A DNA stretch of 64,000 bases, taken from NCBI RefSeq assembly GCF_000247815.1, contig NC_021673.1, positions 41,928,592 through 41,992,591 on the forward strand, given 5' to 3'. The stretch is from Ficedula albicollis (taxonomy: Eukaryota > Chordata > Aves > Passeriformes > Muscicapidae). Positions 1-15,693 of this stretch are shown piece by piece; the first letter of the stretch is position 1, and every line of letters starts with the position of its first letter. The notes under the pieces are model-generated. The model saw nothing but the letters and a program-made list of their open reading frames with translations, was not told the DNA's origin and did not search any database. The position numbers were made by a program, and so were the translations under genes.

Positions 1-2570
<2,570 letters not shown>

Positions 2571-2585
2571 TTTTTTTTTTTTTTT

Positions 2586-5500
2586 CCTTGGCCAGTAGTC
2601 ATCTGTAACTTTTGGAAATATTAATGAGATTCTACTGAAGTTCTTCAGGAATGCTCTTTCATTGTTATTTCTTAACAAAGTACAAATAAATTAAATTTCT
2701 ATTCTTGGATGTGCTTACCTATGTGCACAATTTACTTATGTGATTGACTTTTTTAGACCGTGAAACCAGTGTCTTGAAACAAGCAGGACTTGTTATTGTG
2801 CTTAGAGATTTGTGCTTTGAATGTTACTTATGTGGCTTATGCTTTGCCAGGCTTTTTTCTTAAAATAACTTTTAAAGTAAAATTACCTCAGTCTGCAGAG
2901 AGGGGCCTGTGGAACCAACTTCATTAAGCAGAAAAAACCATCATCAAACTTCTGCTCCAAAAGACATAGGATAGCTGAAAGGCTTCCTTGTCTTTTGAGG
3001 TCCATTTTAATTCATTATTTAAATTGTGATTAATGACTGAGATGTTGAGACTCAGAGCATCAGTTTTAGAACTCCTGCTGAGCAGGGTAGCAGCAATGCA
3101 TAGGTATGTACAAATCTGAAGGCCCTTTCACAGCTTTATGTCATGGTTCTTGCATTTCTCCAGTGATGTTGAGCTGTTTGTCAGCAGACACTTTGACTTC
3201 AGTGCTCAAATTAATATCTGCTGAATGAGCAGTGCTTTGCAGAAGTTGAGCTTTGTGTCTTGTTCATTCTCAACAAGAGAGCCTGCTGCTGTCTAAGGAA
3301 TTTCCCAGTGACAAGAAGGGCTTTGTGTAAGGAGTGAGGGGGAAAAAAGACCTTAACTGACGTAAGGGAATTATCAGTCTGCCTTTCTGTACAAGGAAAT
3401 AACTGTGGACTTTGAACTCTGGATAATGATGACGGAGTTATCATTTCACATCTTGATGTAATATATAGGGCCTTCAGTTTTTATCCAATTTTTCCCCTGT
3501 TTGTTTCGCTTCACTTTTTTTTTTTGTATTAATAAACTATGGTATAGGGCCTTCAGTTTTTATCCAATTTTTCCCTTGTTTGTTTCGCTTCACTTTTTTT
3601 TTTTTGTATTAATAAACTATGGGGTTTGTTTCGCTTCACTTTTTTTTTTTGTATTAATAAACTATGGTCAGGTTCCTGACTGATTTTATCAATGTACTTG
3701 CTATAGTCTTTCAGTCTCTTTACACCATCAAATGAAATACTCCGGACTGGAAGTACAGCATTTGTATTTAACCAGACCATGAATTCCAGCCTCATTTGAG
3801 TTTAGGTTTTGTCAGTCTTGCTTAATCCTACTGCCAGACCAGAAATACCATTGCTGATATGTGAAAAATGGTATCATGCTGCTGATGCCATTGCTGTGCG
3901 TGAAAAATTCACTTTCCCTTCTTCAACACCAGCACTGCACCACTATTTGGCAGCCTGTGTTTCCCTAAAGTGGAACAGCAGGCAGTGTTGAGAGACAAAA
4001 GTCTTTGTGGTCTGTGTAGTATTTATAAGACTGTAGGAGGAGAAAGGGGCCCAAAGAGCTTAAATCACTTGGTTGAGGCCATTATGTCAGAGCTTGGCAT
4101 TATAACCCATCGTTTTGCTCCCAGCGTAATGCTCAGGTGCCACATCAGTCACAGGCTCACACTTTGCTACATCAATCCTTAAGCTTTTAGTGTCCTAAGA
4201 GATGCTGCACATAAAAGTGTTTGTGCCACACTGCTTTCCACACAGCACTGAAGCAACCCCAGTACAGCTCACAGCTTAGCCCTGAGAAGGAGGTCTTACT
4301 CCCATATCCAGAGCCAAAGCTGGAAATGTTCTGGAGGGCTATTTTTCATGGGATTTCTTTTTGTTCTGTGTGTAGGGGTTTATTTTTACTAGTGCTCTAC
4401 CAAACAAGGCATTAAACCATTGATTCAAAACATGTAAAGAAAAAATATTGAAGTAAAAGAAAATACTACAGTAGACAAAAGGTCAGCACATACCACAGAA
4501 AATGCTGTGAGTATTGGAAAAGCGTGGCAAAGTCAAACTTATGCAATGAAGAGAAAGAATGACCTTTTAAGGGTACCTTTCCTCTGTGCTCCATGTTCTT
4601 CAGTTTGATGTCTTCTCCTCTTCAGGCTGTCCCCTGCCTATGTTATCCTCTGCTATTTGTATAATACTTCATTCTTTTAAAAGTACATTAACTTTCCTTC
4701 TGTCCTGTTTAATATGGAAGTTTTAATCAGTGCTCCATTTATTCTGGGGTTTTCTCCCTTCTTCTTTTCCAATTTTTAATAAATAGTTTTCTCCCTGACG
4801 TTGCTAAGTTTCCAAATCTGTAATCAACTTTTATCCTTTCCTTCATTTCGCTCTACTTCTACCATCTATAAGAATGCCTTTTTCTTTTGTTCTTGTCCTA
4901 TCTTAACTCATTCTGAATCTAGAATGAAGGTCGTGCTTGAATTAAAATGCAAATAATGAAAATTTATGAAGTTGAGAGATTGAGAAAATGAATTGGCGTC
5001 TAAACCTTCCAAGAGTGAATGAATAAAGACTTAAGAATTTAGAAATTCTATACTCATTGGCTGGTAGAAAATGACTTTGCTAAATGTACCCATCTGTGCA
5101 GTCCTCCTTTATAAGCCCACATATTTTAGTTTGTCAGGTTTCCATTGGTTGTCTACCATTACATTATTTTAAACGTGACAAATATGTGGAGTGCAGAGCT
5201 GTCGCATTGTGTTTGTGAGGGAAAATATTTTATCCTGGTCAAAAACTCCGTAAGAGAAGTTGGAGAGTCAGTCTAAAGAAATTGGATGTCTCAGTGATGT
5301 GATATCCATGGCTTCAAAACTTTACAAATGAACAAACCACAGTAAGAATGTAGTGATGTAAAAATACACGGTTTTCTGTGAGTAATAAATAGAATAACTT
5401 TTTTATAAAGGAGAAATAAGTATGCATTTTTCTTAAATGTATTATGCTCATTATTATCCTAATGTGAATCACTCAAATATGTTAAAAATTTAATATGAAC

Positions 5501-8500
5501 ACAATTAATAATCCCAGTGATTATCACCCCAGGTTAGCTGTATTATGTAAATACTATTTTCAATACAAATCAAGGTGGAGGAACACCCACAGACTGTATT
5601 TTGGGGCAAATGCTGTTGATGTCAGCCAAGCTTTGCTGGAAACTTTGCTGGATCCTGTGATCACTTAACCAAAGCTCATGTAACATATATTTGGTGGATA
5701 TGCTTCTTGGAGTTCTGCCCTGGCTCTTCCTCACTTTCCTCTCAGTGAGCTTCTTCAGAAAATTGCAAGAAACTGATGTGATGAGCTGAAGTCTGATTTT
5801 CCCATGGGACAGTAATAATAATGTAGCTTGGGAAGAAGAAAGATGGAAACTGTGTTGACCCTTGAGACTGTCCTGAATACATCAGTGGTCAAAATAAATG
5901 GAGCATTTCCTATTAAGGATTAAGTGTTGTAAATGTGATGAAAGACTAGATGTGGGTCATAAAGGCAAACAATGACTCTGATCTGACTTAATCATCCTTA
6001 TTTTACTAGACAGTCAGTCGCCCGTGCTGCTCTTTGAGCTCCTGGGGCGTATGAAACTCCTGGCATTACTCTGAGAATCCAGGCAAGAGGGGAGGGTGTG
6101 GGCTGTTATTGTGGCTTTTCAGCCATTTATTCATTTGGCAATCCCCAGTAGACTGCAGAAATATCAGAGATCTTTGGGCATCTCTGAATTACGGGGGGGA
6201 AATAAAAGGAAGGAAGAAAGAAATGTCATGGGTTTGGAAGTCTGTAAGAGACTTATTTGGCATCTTGCACATGGCAGCCTCAGGGATCAGCTTTGATCCC
6301 TTATTGCTCATCACAAGAGAGCTGGTGCACTGCAGCTCTACATATATTTATGGCAAGCAGTTCTCTTCATCTCTGTTCAGAGGCCTGCCAAATGGGGAGA
6401 CATCCAGTTTGCATAGTAATGCTCCCTCAAACCGTCTCCTTAACCTTGCTTTCTCCTCCAGCTCATCCATGCTGCTTATCCAGCACTTGAAATCAATCTT
6501 GTGCCCTGTAAAGGGCAGTGAGTAAATGTCCCTAGCCTTGTGTTGGGTTGGTAGCTGGGAGATCTCTCAAAGACATTGCTGTACCTCTTTTAGCCTTCCT
6601 GCCACTGTTTTCACATGCTGGCTCATTACTAGGTATCTCTGTGCCAGCTACAGGGTAAAGGGGTAAAAGCTGTCTTTCCACAGCATTCTTTAGTTATAGT
6701 ACTTGACCAAAAAAATACAAATATTATTATCAAGCTGGTTTTAATTCAATATATGCATGGAATATTGAACTGAATATACTGGACCTCTCCAGATCCTTGT
6801 TTAAAACAGAAAAGAGGAATCTTGATTTCTGTTTGGAAATGTTTATTACTGCATCAAAGAAAGTGTTATCAATCTGTCAAACTCACTCAGTAACAAATTA
6901 TTTGGACCAGCTACAAATGTTTCTTTTGCCACAGATTTATATCCAAAGTCAGAATAGGAAAAGAGAGAGACTTTTAAATTTTTTTTCTGCCATCATTAGC
7001 ACAGCCTCCTTCAGGACAAATTGATTTAATATGTGGAGCAGTGGGGTTGTTCTCATTTTGGAGCTATTTGTCTGCCTTCAGAGAGCACAGGGCTACCCAG
7101 AAACAGGCAGGGTGGATCAGCAGCTACACACATCCTGTGCCCCCCTGCACTGCAAGGCAAGCCATGCCTTCCACAGGCAAATTTTGTCATTGCTTGCATG
7201 GGTGCTGGCTTTTCCTAGGGAGGCACCTCTTGGAACACATTAGTGCAGTGTGTTAGACTACACCATAAATAGAGTTATAGCAACAATCACATCCAATTAA
7301 TAGTTTTCTTAGGACTGAAAAGAGAGATCTGTATTTTCAGGCAGAGCACATGAAAATATTCTTATTCCAAACCTTGTCAACTCTCCCATCTAATTAAAAA
7401 ACATACCTCTCTAGGTATAGGAATTTAAATGTCTTTAGTTCTTTCTCTTTTTTTCACTGCCATCAGTATTCGAATAGTAATTTGCAGCCCAGTTCTTCCA
7501 GCAGATGTCTTTTTCCTGCAGATCTCATTTAAGAAGATATTCTTCTGGAGTAGATCTAATGGGACCCAGTTCTAATACAAGGATTTAATTACTCTTGCTT
7601 TCAAAGTGATGAGTTGGCTGATTAAGTTATGGAGGCTAGATGGGAGAAAATGGGAAACTATTGACCAGAATTTTAAATTTATTTTAGATATCTAAAGATG
7701 CACTTATGCTAGAAGGCAGATTTTTAAAAGCAGATAGATGCTTAACTCCTAAACAAGGAAATTCCATAAAAAAAAAACCTAACCCAGAGTGCTTTTTTGG
7801 AAAGTCTTAGGCTAATGGTATGCTTTGAAAATCTTTCTCAGACAATTCAGCCTCTCGTGGGAGGAAAAGGTGTCCAAAACTACAAGTTCTAGTTGTCTTT
7901 CTTGGCTCCGTGCATGAGAGCTGTGGGTGTTTTGTTAGGTTTTTAACACCCTTAAGAGCAGTATCTAATCTCGTGTAAGATTTATAATGTACATATGTAC
8001 GTTTTTAGGGTCTGTCCAGGCTATCTTTACTGTTGTGGCTTTACAGAGGAATTACTACCCTGTAATCCAGCCCCAAACTATTGAAAACCAGTTTTTATCT
8101 AAGCCTACTGTTATCTGCACCTGTGTTTAAAATAATTTTCCCAAGAGAAGTCTAAAAGCAAAATGGAAATCCACAGGAGGTATTTTTATACTAAGAGTTT
8201 AATATTCATTTTTATGTGTGTTTCAGACACTTTGTCTCAAGGTAGTTGTTTATTTAAGAGATAGGCAGGTTAAATAAAAAAATTGTTTTAAATAATTTTT
8301 GTTAATTTTTTAATTAAGAGAGTTAAAATAGGAGTTTAATTTTTTCAAAGCTGGGTTTGCAAGAAGGCTCAGAAGCATGATGGCAGAGTGCTGTTTTTGA
8401 GTTTTGTTCCTCTTGGAGCCTTTGGGTGTTGTTTTTTTCATCAATAGTACCTCGGTGGCACTGAGTTTTAGAAGAGGAATATCAGAATAACAGTTTTCAA

Positions 8501-9194
8501 AGCCTTCTTAACATCTGTGGGGGCATTTCACTTTATAACTTCTGGCACTGATGAGATTTGGGCTGTAAGATGCTAAAACACCCGTCTGATGGATTTAACA
8601 AAATTTCCTAGAGGAAGAAGGGTAACCTATGCTTTACCATTTTATTTTATTATTAATTTGATTTAATTTTATTTTATGCTTCAGTCATGCAGAAAGAGTA
8701 CTGTAAGGCTCTGAAGGCAGCACTTGGAAAGGGTCTGGGATGTTCAACCTCAGAGTAGCGCTGTGGAGTGCAAAACTAAAGGCTTATTGTTTGCATTTCC
8801 TCCCCTTCAGCCCCAGTGGGCTTCCACACTTGGCACAATCTAAGCATTGCATTATTTTTCCTGACATGAAGGCACATTGCTCAGCCTCTTTGCCTTTGGT
8901 CAGATATCAGCAATACAAAATGATGCCTTTGTGTAGCAGTTTTGTGAGGAGTAGCAGCTCTGGTCAGTATTTCATAGATTCATTTTATTAGTCAAGATCT
9001 AAAACCTTCGCTTTTCTCTCCCCATATGAGGGAGGGACACTTGTTCCACAAAAGACTGGTTCTCGCAAGACAGTGGGACATTTATTTTAAAGCCAGATTT
9101 GAATCTCTGAGAACTTTTCTTCCTTCCTTGTTTTGTCTGGGACTGGAAACAAAAGGATTAAAACTCCACCACCAACACGCCCCCCCACCCCCTT
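2586..9194. other. A+T-rich DNA, no gene recognised
   Basis: Apart from the tandem duplication at 3464-3667 I see nothing identifiable. The sequence is A+T-rich with scattered short T and A runs. The open frames near 6.1-6.5 kb and 7.0-7.3 kb overlap one another in several frames and show no domain, transmembrane pattern or splice context that would support an exon. The last 25 bases before the A tract at 9195 become C-rich. Confidence 0.55.
3464..3667. repeat. Direct tandem duplication, 79-bp unit, about 2.5 copies
   Basis: Copy 1 is 3464-3542, copy 2 is 3543-3622 and a shortened third copy is 3623-3667. The unit runs from TATAGGGCCTTCAG through a T run to AATAAACTATGG. Copies 1 and 2 differ by one C/T substitution and by one base in T-run length (11 against 12). 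The third copy matches only the right half of the unit. Such high identity between copies means either a very recent event or redundant assembly of the same locus. Confidence 0.93.
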
Positions 9195-10099
<905 letters not shown>

Positions 10100-13000
10100 G
10101 GAAAAAAAGTAGAGACTTGGTGACTTGGTACTTCTCTCAAAGCTTTCTACTTCAAACTGCATCTTGGATGTTCCTTACATCCTTGGAAACCTTGCTGTCT
10201 TTCCATGGATATAAATGAATGTCATTCAGAAAGAATTGGCTCAATGCTGATGCCTACAGAGCCCTTGCACTGGCACAGTGACTTCTCCAGTGCTTCATCT
10301 TTTTGGTGAGATTGCTTCACGTGTTTTGTATGACCTTCCCATCTGAAACACTTCAGAATTACCCCTGGGCTGGCTGCTGACCCACCCAATCCAAAGCAGA
10401 GTGTCAGAAAACTTCAGCAAAGTTCTTCTCAATGCTCTTCTCAGCATTTCTCCAATCTGTTTCCAAAAAGTGTGGGATTGTTGTTGGATTTTAAATTCTC
10501 TTTTCAGGCTTGTGTATCTGAATAAATTCCCACCTGGGCAGAATAGTTTTAAAATATTTGCCTAAACCAGATGTGAGTGTAGTAGATAGCATTGGAATAG
10601 TTACTTGAAGCTAAAAGAATGCTGTGTAAACATTTGAGGGTCTCTCTTAAAATTTGGAGAGAGTAGCAGTTGGTCATCAGCAGGCCTTTCTCTGGAGTTT
10701 TGTTTTCATATCCCAAGTTAAAATAAATGTCCTTTCTGAGCTCGTCATAGCAGATTTGTAGGAATTCTGCAAATTTTGGCCCAAATTCATGTAAGATTTT
10801 TTCAGAGGTAAACCTCAGGCTCTTAGAGGATTAATTTCTATCACACTGAAGCCAAGGGAAGTTTCCACACTGGTGTCAAATATGCTTAGGCCAGTGGTCT
10901 TCATGGATTCATAGTGGAATCTATTCTGCTAGCACAGTCTTTACAGAGCAGAGGAGACGAGAGAAGAGTTGGAAGGTGTTACCAGCCATCAGCAATGAAA
11001 TGACACTAGGAAGGAAGCTGGAGTTTTTTTCTTGCCTTTGGGATTTATTTCCAGCATACCTAAAAATCCACCTGTGCGTGTGGCTGAGAGAATTGCTGCC
11101 CATCTGTGCTCTGGCTGCCAGCCTCTGTAAAACCCTGGGGCTCCAAAGTAGATCCGCATGGTAGCCAGCTTTCTGTGCAATCTCTCTTGTGCTCATGTAA
11201 TCAGAGTCCTGCTGAGGTAATTACATGATTGGCCATTGATTTCTGTTGCCAACATTTTGACCCTTTAGAGACATAGTGGGATTAATAATCAGATGATCTG
11301 ACTTCATGTGTATTTATTTTAAGGGAGATGAGGGCTCCTGAGGGAGATGCTGATCAACTCGAGAACTAGTGAAGGAAGGTAGGTTAGGAAACTAAAAGTG
11401 GGCACGCTGCTTAAGTGGAAGAAAAGGGTCAATAATATGGTAAAGCTCTGAAAGTATACTTTTTACAAGATTCCTTTAATGCTTCAGACCTGAGATCACT
11501 CTGTGTCTGGTTTGACATGGATCTCTGCACGGGTGACATGCATCTATCTTTGTACAGGTGCACCACCCTGTTTTCATGGCACAGCAGTACCACTCAGTGC
11601 TTTCAGCAGGTTGGAAAACAGTACTCAAATGTGAGGTGTGCAGGGATCCAAACTATGAAAACTGAAATCTAGCCATGAGATCAGTCTAGGTAGACGCCTG
11701 CTTCTCAGAAAATTATCTTTGGAGTATCATGGCACAGTATAAACTTGGCTCTACGAGTCTCAATGTTGCACTTGCATCTCCCCGATACAGGGAAAGATAA
11801 GACAAAACCACAGCCTGGGGCGCTCAAAGCTGTGTGGCTGGGGTTTTTTCCAAGGCAGACAAGGAACTCAACCTCCCAAGCAACAATAGGGTAGTGATTA
11901 CAGGAAACAAAACCCGAAAAGAGTAAGGCAGCGTGAGCAGAGAAGAGGAGCAGCGCTGAGAGTGTGCTGGCAGCAGGCTTGGTGTGCTGGGGCTGTGCTT
12001 AATGCCAGTTGCCTTCCTGGTGGGAATGGTGTGCAGGGACAATGGGAGCCATGGGTTAGTAGAGCAGAGATGGAAATGAGGAGGAAATTCCTTTTTAGCA
12101 CATTTTGCATGCTCAGCTGCCTTGCAAGGTAGGACTGCTGGAGACAGTAGCTGGATATTAATAGGTGACATTAAATAATTGTGAAATGTAAATGCAATTG
12201 AATGCTTCTCTCTGCAGCTATCTAAGTGCTCATTATGCCATAAAAAGTAGTTGGTTTTCCACCCCTGTGTGTACAGAAAGAACTCACAGTAGCAAAAATT
12301 CAATTTACATGAAAGATGAGAAAAGATGAAATAATCTTTAAGTCATTTTTATTCAGTGTAATTTTATTGTGAACAGATAAACTGTGTATATCTCATTGGT
12401 TTTGTCCAAGTTTACACTAGATGTTACATTATTTCAGAAGATGAAAGAGTCAAGGGTAATAATGCAAGTCCCAGTTTACAAATCTGTTTTGTTGAAGTCT
12501 CTGACATAAATACATGAAAGTGAAAAATCAGAAAATGAAGAAAACAGCACAGACATTCTCATAATAATTGTGGTTCACATAAAAATTAATCGCTGAAGCT
12601 TGGTCGCTGGCTACATCCAAAGTTAAGCATAGCCTGTAGCTTGTCTGTAAAAATCAAATACTGTTTTTCAGAGTGCTAATGAAAATCTGTTATTCATGGC
12701 TGCGAGTGCACAAGTGATGCTTGTAAATAAGCTTCAGGTTTTCTTCTTTGAGTTGTTTGGGATTTTGAGAAAGCAAAGCACTCGTTGCTGTTTGATAATA
12801 TTCTGCCTTGGTGAGAGGCATCCTTGGGGCCTCAGCAGCAAATTTATTCTGAAAAGCAAAGTTAGTGCATAAATTATTCTGTACCTAAAAACGTTTTGAT
12901 TTTCTGACTCTTGTAGGAGATTTGATTTCTGGCTTTACCTAATTCTTCCTTCACGGCAGGCTTTTTTTTCTCCCCAGCAGCCTATGTCATTAGCTTATCA

Positions 13001-13958
13001 AAAAAACTGAAGAGAGGTTAGGGGTATTAGCAAAGAATAATGGATACCTTTTGAAGTAACTTTTTATTTCTCTAATGTAGTTTGGTGTGTCCATACTTAA
13101 TGTTGACAGCTTTTGGGTTTCCAGTGGAATAGTTAATTTGGGTCACTGCGTTGCAGCATTTTGCTTCTCCTGTGTCCTAATGCCTGGAAATTTCTGGAGC
13201 CTTTGGCATATATTGTTTCATGTATGCTTGTAGTTTAAATCAGATGTCAAGGTTTTAAAGATCCTGAACTTAATTATCCATCCTTGTCTAAAGTAAATTT
13301 AATGTCTGTCCTGCCTGAAACAGGAGAAGTGGTTTCAGGTGCTTATGTCTACAGGTTGATATATGGAGAAAGATTCAGTGTAAATGGCTGTGTTTGCTTA
13401 TTTTCCAACAACATTGTAGCTCTGACTACTTTCCACTTGGTACAAATTGTATTAGGGCTCCCTTCATTCTTGCTTCTTTTTTAATTTATTAAACTGAGTA
13501 AAACTCTTGTAGAAATTTAGTGGGTTCCTCTGGCAGGTGATAGGAAAAACCAAGAGACAGCTGCACAAAATGGAAGGAAGTACTCAAGAGCTGATAATCT
13601 CTGATCAGCAATTTAATGAGACTGGGTGCATTTGAGAGTAGAATAGGCAGAGAACAAGCTGAATATCTCTGCTGTTTGGTACATTGGTTATGTGCATCTC
13701 CATTTGCCAGGGTGAATTGTTTTACTCTGTGTGCTGGTGTGGAGCTGAGGACCATTAGAAGGAAGCTGTTAGTGCAGCAGTGGAGTAGGTGGGCTTGGCA
13801 GGTGGGGGACAATATCTGCTGAGAGCAGAGGTGGCCGTGCCTCCCCAGCAGCCCTCCTTCCTGCACCAGGGTCTCCCTGCAGAATAGCACTTACACTGTT
13901 AGAAGAATCTCTTCTAGGGCAAGGAAGAAGCAGGAAATGGCCACACAGAGAGATGCCT

Positions 13959-14060
13959 GAGAGGGGTCAAAGGTGGCAGGCATCATCCCACCACCCTTGC
14001 AAGCAAGGCGAGAGGGGTCAAAGGTGGCAGGCATCATCCCATCACCCTTGCAAGCAAAGA
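13959..14060. repeat. Direct tandem duplication, 51-bp offset
   Basis: Copy 1 (13959-14009) and copy 2 (14010-14060) both begin GAGAGGGGTCAAAGG. They differ by one internal C/T substitution, with divergence only at the last few bases. The second copy overlaps the start of the 199-bp duplication that follows, so part of this segment (the GGCAGGCATCATCCCA stretch) occurs three times within 300 bp. Confidence 0.93.
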
Positions 14061-14423
14061 TGGAGCACATGGCTCAGGCTTGCAGCCTTTGGGTGCTTTT
14101 GAGTCAGCAGCAGTGGGTTTGATGTGAGCTGCTCTCTGTGGAGCACTGGCTCCTCGGAGTAGTGGGTGTGTAAACCTTCTCACAGATGGGGTCTGTGGGA
14201 GGATAAAGGGGCTCAGAGATGGAGGGCAGGCATCATCCCATCACCCTTGCAAGCAAAGATGGAGCACATGGCTCAGGCTTGCAGCCTTTGGGTGCTTTTG
14301 AGTCAGCAGCAGTGGGTTTGATGTGAGCTGCTCTCTGTGGAGCACTGGCTCCTCGGAGTAGTGGGTGTGTAAACCTTCTCACAGATGGGGTCTGTGGGAG
14401 GATAAAGGGGCTCAGAGCTGGAG
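14026..14423. repeat. Direct tandem duplication, 199-bp unit
   Basis: Copy 1 (14026-14224) and copy 2 (14225-14423) align over all 199 bases with a single A/C substitution near their right end (AGATGG against AGCTGG). This is the longest duplication in the window. Its right boundary coincides within one base with the left boundary of the next duplication. I see no target-site duplication or mobile-element termini. Confidence 0.96.
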
Positions 14424-14562
14424 TCTCATTCCCTGCTTGGGTCTGAGCTGCACTTGAGAACTTGCTGCAGTTTCCGCAGAGAAATATTAATGGTCTCATT
14501 CCCTGCTTGGGTCTGAGCTGCACTCGAGAACTTGCTGCAGTTTACGCAGAGAAATATTAATA
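14423..14562. repeat. Direct tandem duplication, 70-bp unit
   Basis: Copy 1 (14423-14492) and copy 2 (14493-14562) both start GTCTCATTCCCTGC and end AGAAATATTAAT, or nearly so, with two substitutions between them (T/C and C/A). The first copy begins where the 199-bp duplication ends. Segment 14225-14492 is therefore made entirely of material also present in its left neighbour (199 bp) and right neighbour (70 bp). Confidence 0.95.
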
Positions 14563-15425
14563 TAGCCAATGTGGAGAGTCCAAAAATACAGAGTTTACAT
14601 TTGACACATGTTTATTTTTTTGGGTGAGATGATTATCAGGAAAAATTCCATAAACATATTTAAATTATTTAATATCTTAACCTCTGAGAGAAAGTTTCTC
14701 AAGGTTTCTCAGAAATTGCTGTATGGCTTTCGAGGCTCTGGCATCTGACTGTATTGCTGTCATTTTGGCCTAGTTTTGGAGAGGTTAAAGGGCACATAGC
14801 ACTCAAGTGGCCTATACATTTCCATCGCATTGGCAGTATCCTTGTTGATAAGTGGAATCCAAAAATAAAAGATTGAGGCAAGTCAGATCCTTTCCAGGGA
14901 GGCATTTTTCAAGGTCAAGTTTGAAGGGCAGTTTAGAACTGATGGGTGATTTTGATCTATCTCTATCTGTATTATAGATGATCTGCAGTGAGATTAGATT
15001 TCTTCTGGAAGCCTTTACCTGAGCTGCTGGCCTTATCTGTCACCCATCTCCATGGGTGCCATGGACAGGCCAGGTCTTCTGGGGGATATTTGCTACCCAT
15101 CTCTGCTATCCACTGAGGTTCTGTGCTGCTTTGGGGAAAAGCATAAGCTTGATCAGCAGGTTAAATTTTAAACTCTTGATGGAGGCGCCATAAGAGATGT
15201 CACAGCAGGTCTGATCTGTAAATGAGGGCATGGGGACCAGTGTATCTTCAAAGGGAGACAGAATTGACATGACAGGCAGAAGATCCCCATTAAATTATCT
15301 GTCCACTGGCCTCACAATATGATTCTGGATCCAAAATATGAACTACTGATTTCACATGCCTTTAGGCTTGTACAGTCAATGCAAGATCCTGGGAGAAGCT
15401 CCCCATCCTCCTGGTCTCTGAGGTG

Positions 15426-15585
15426 GGTGAGGAGGAGGAGGAGAACTGTTTCACTCCCTCCTTACTTTCTGGCAGAGAGACATAGCAGAGCTGCAGGTAC
15501 ATGCTGGTGAGGAGGAGGAGGAGAACTGTTTCACTCCCTCCTTACTTTCTGGCAGAGGGACATAGCAGAGCTGCAGGTACATGCT
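15426..15585. repeat. Direct tandem duplication, 80-bp unit
   Basis: Copy 1 (15426-15505) and copy 2 (15506-15585) are identical except for one A/G substitution. Each contains a short (GGA)n run and the sequence TTTCACTCCCTCCTTAC. The second copy runs directly into the first copy of the next duplication. Confidence 0.95.
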
Positions 15586-15693
15586 GTGCCTTATAACACT
15601 AGCAGGAAGCCTTTTCCGGGCTGTGCTGTCCTCTCTGTTGTGCCTTATAACACTAGCAGGAAGCCTTTTCTGGGCTGTGCTGTCCCCTCTGCC
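15585..15693. repeat. Direct tandem duplication, 54-bp unit
   Basis: Copy 1 (15585-15638) and copy 2 (15639-15692) share GTGCCTTATAACACTAGCAG and differ by two or three C/T substitutions. The block 15506-15639 consists of the right copy of the previous duplication joined to the left copy of this one, with no unique sequence of its own. Confidence 0.93.

Noticed and set aside
11824..12303. 159-codon minus-strand frame
   Set aside because: Low-information composition with no signal peptide, membrane pattern or family motif. Another frame is also open over part of it.
13959..15693. Clustered repeats considered as a CRISPR array or a satellite
   Set aside because: The repeats are direct tandem copies of different units and lengths without regular spacers, in a vertebrate-like context.
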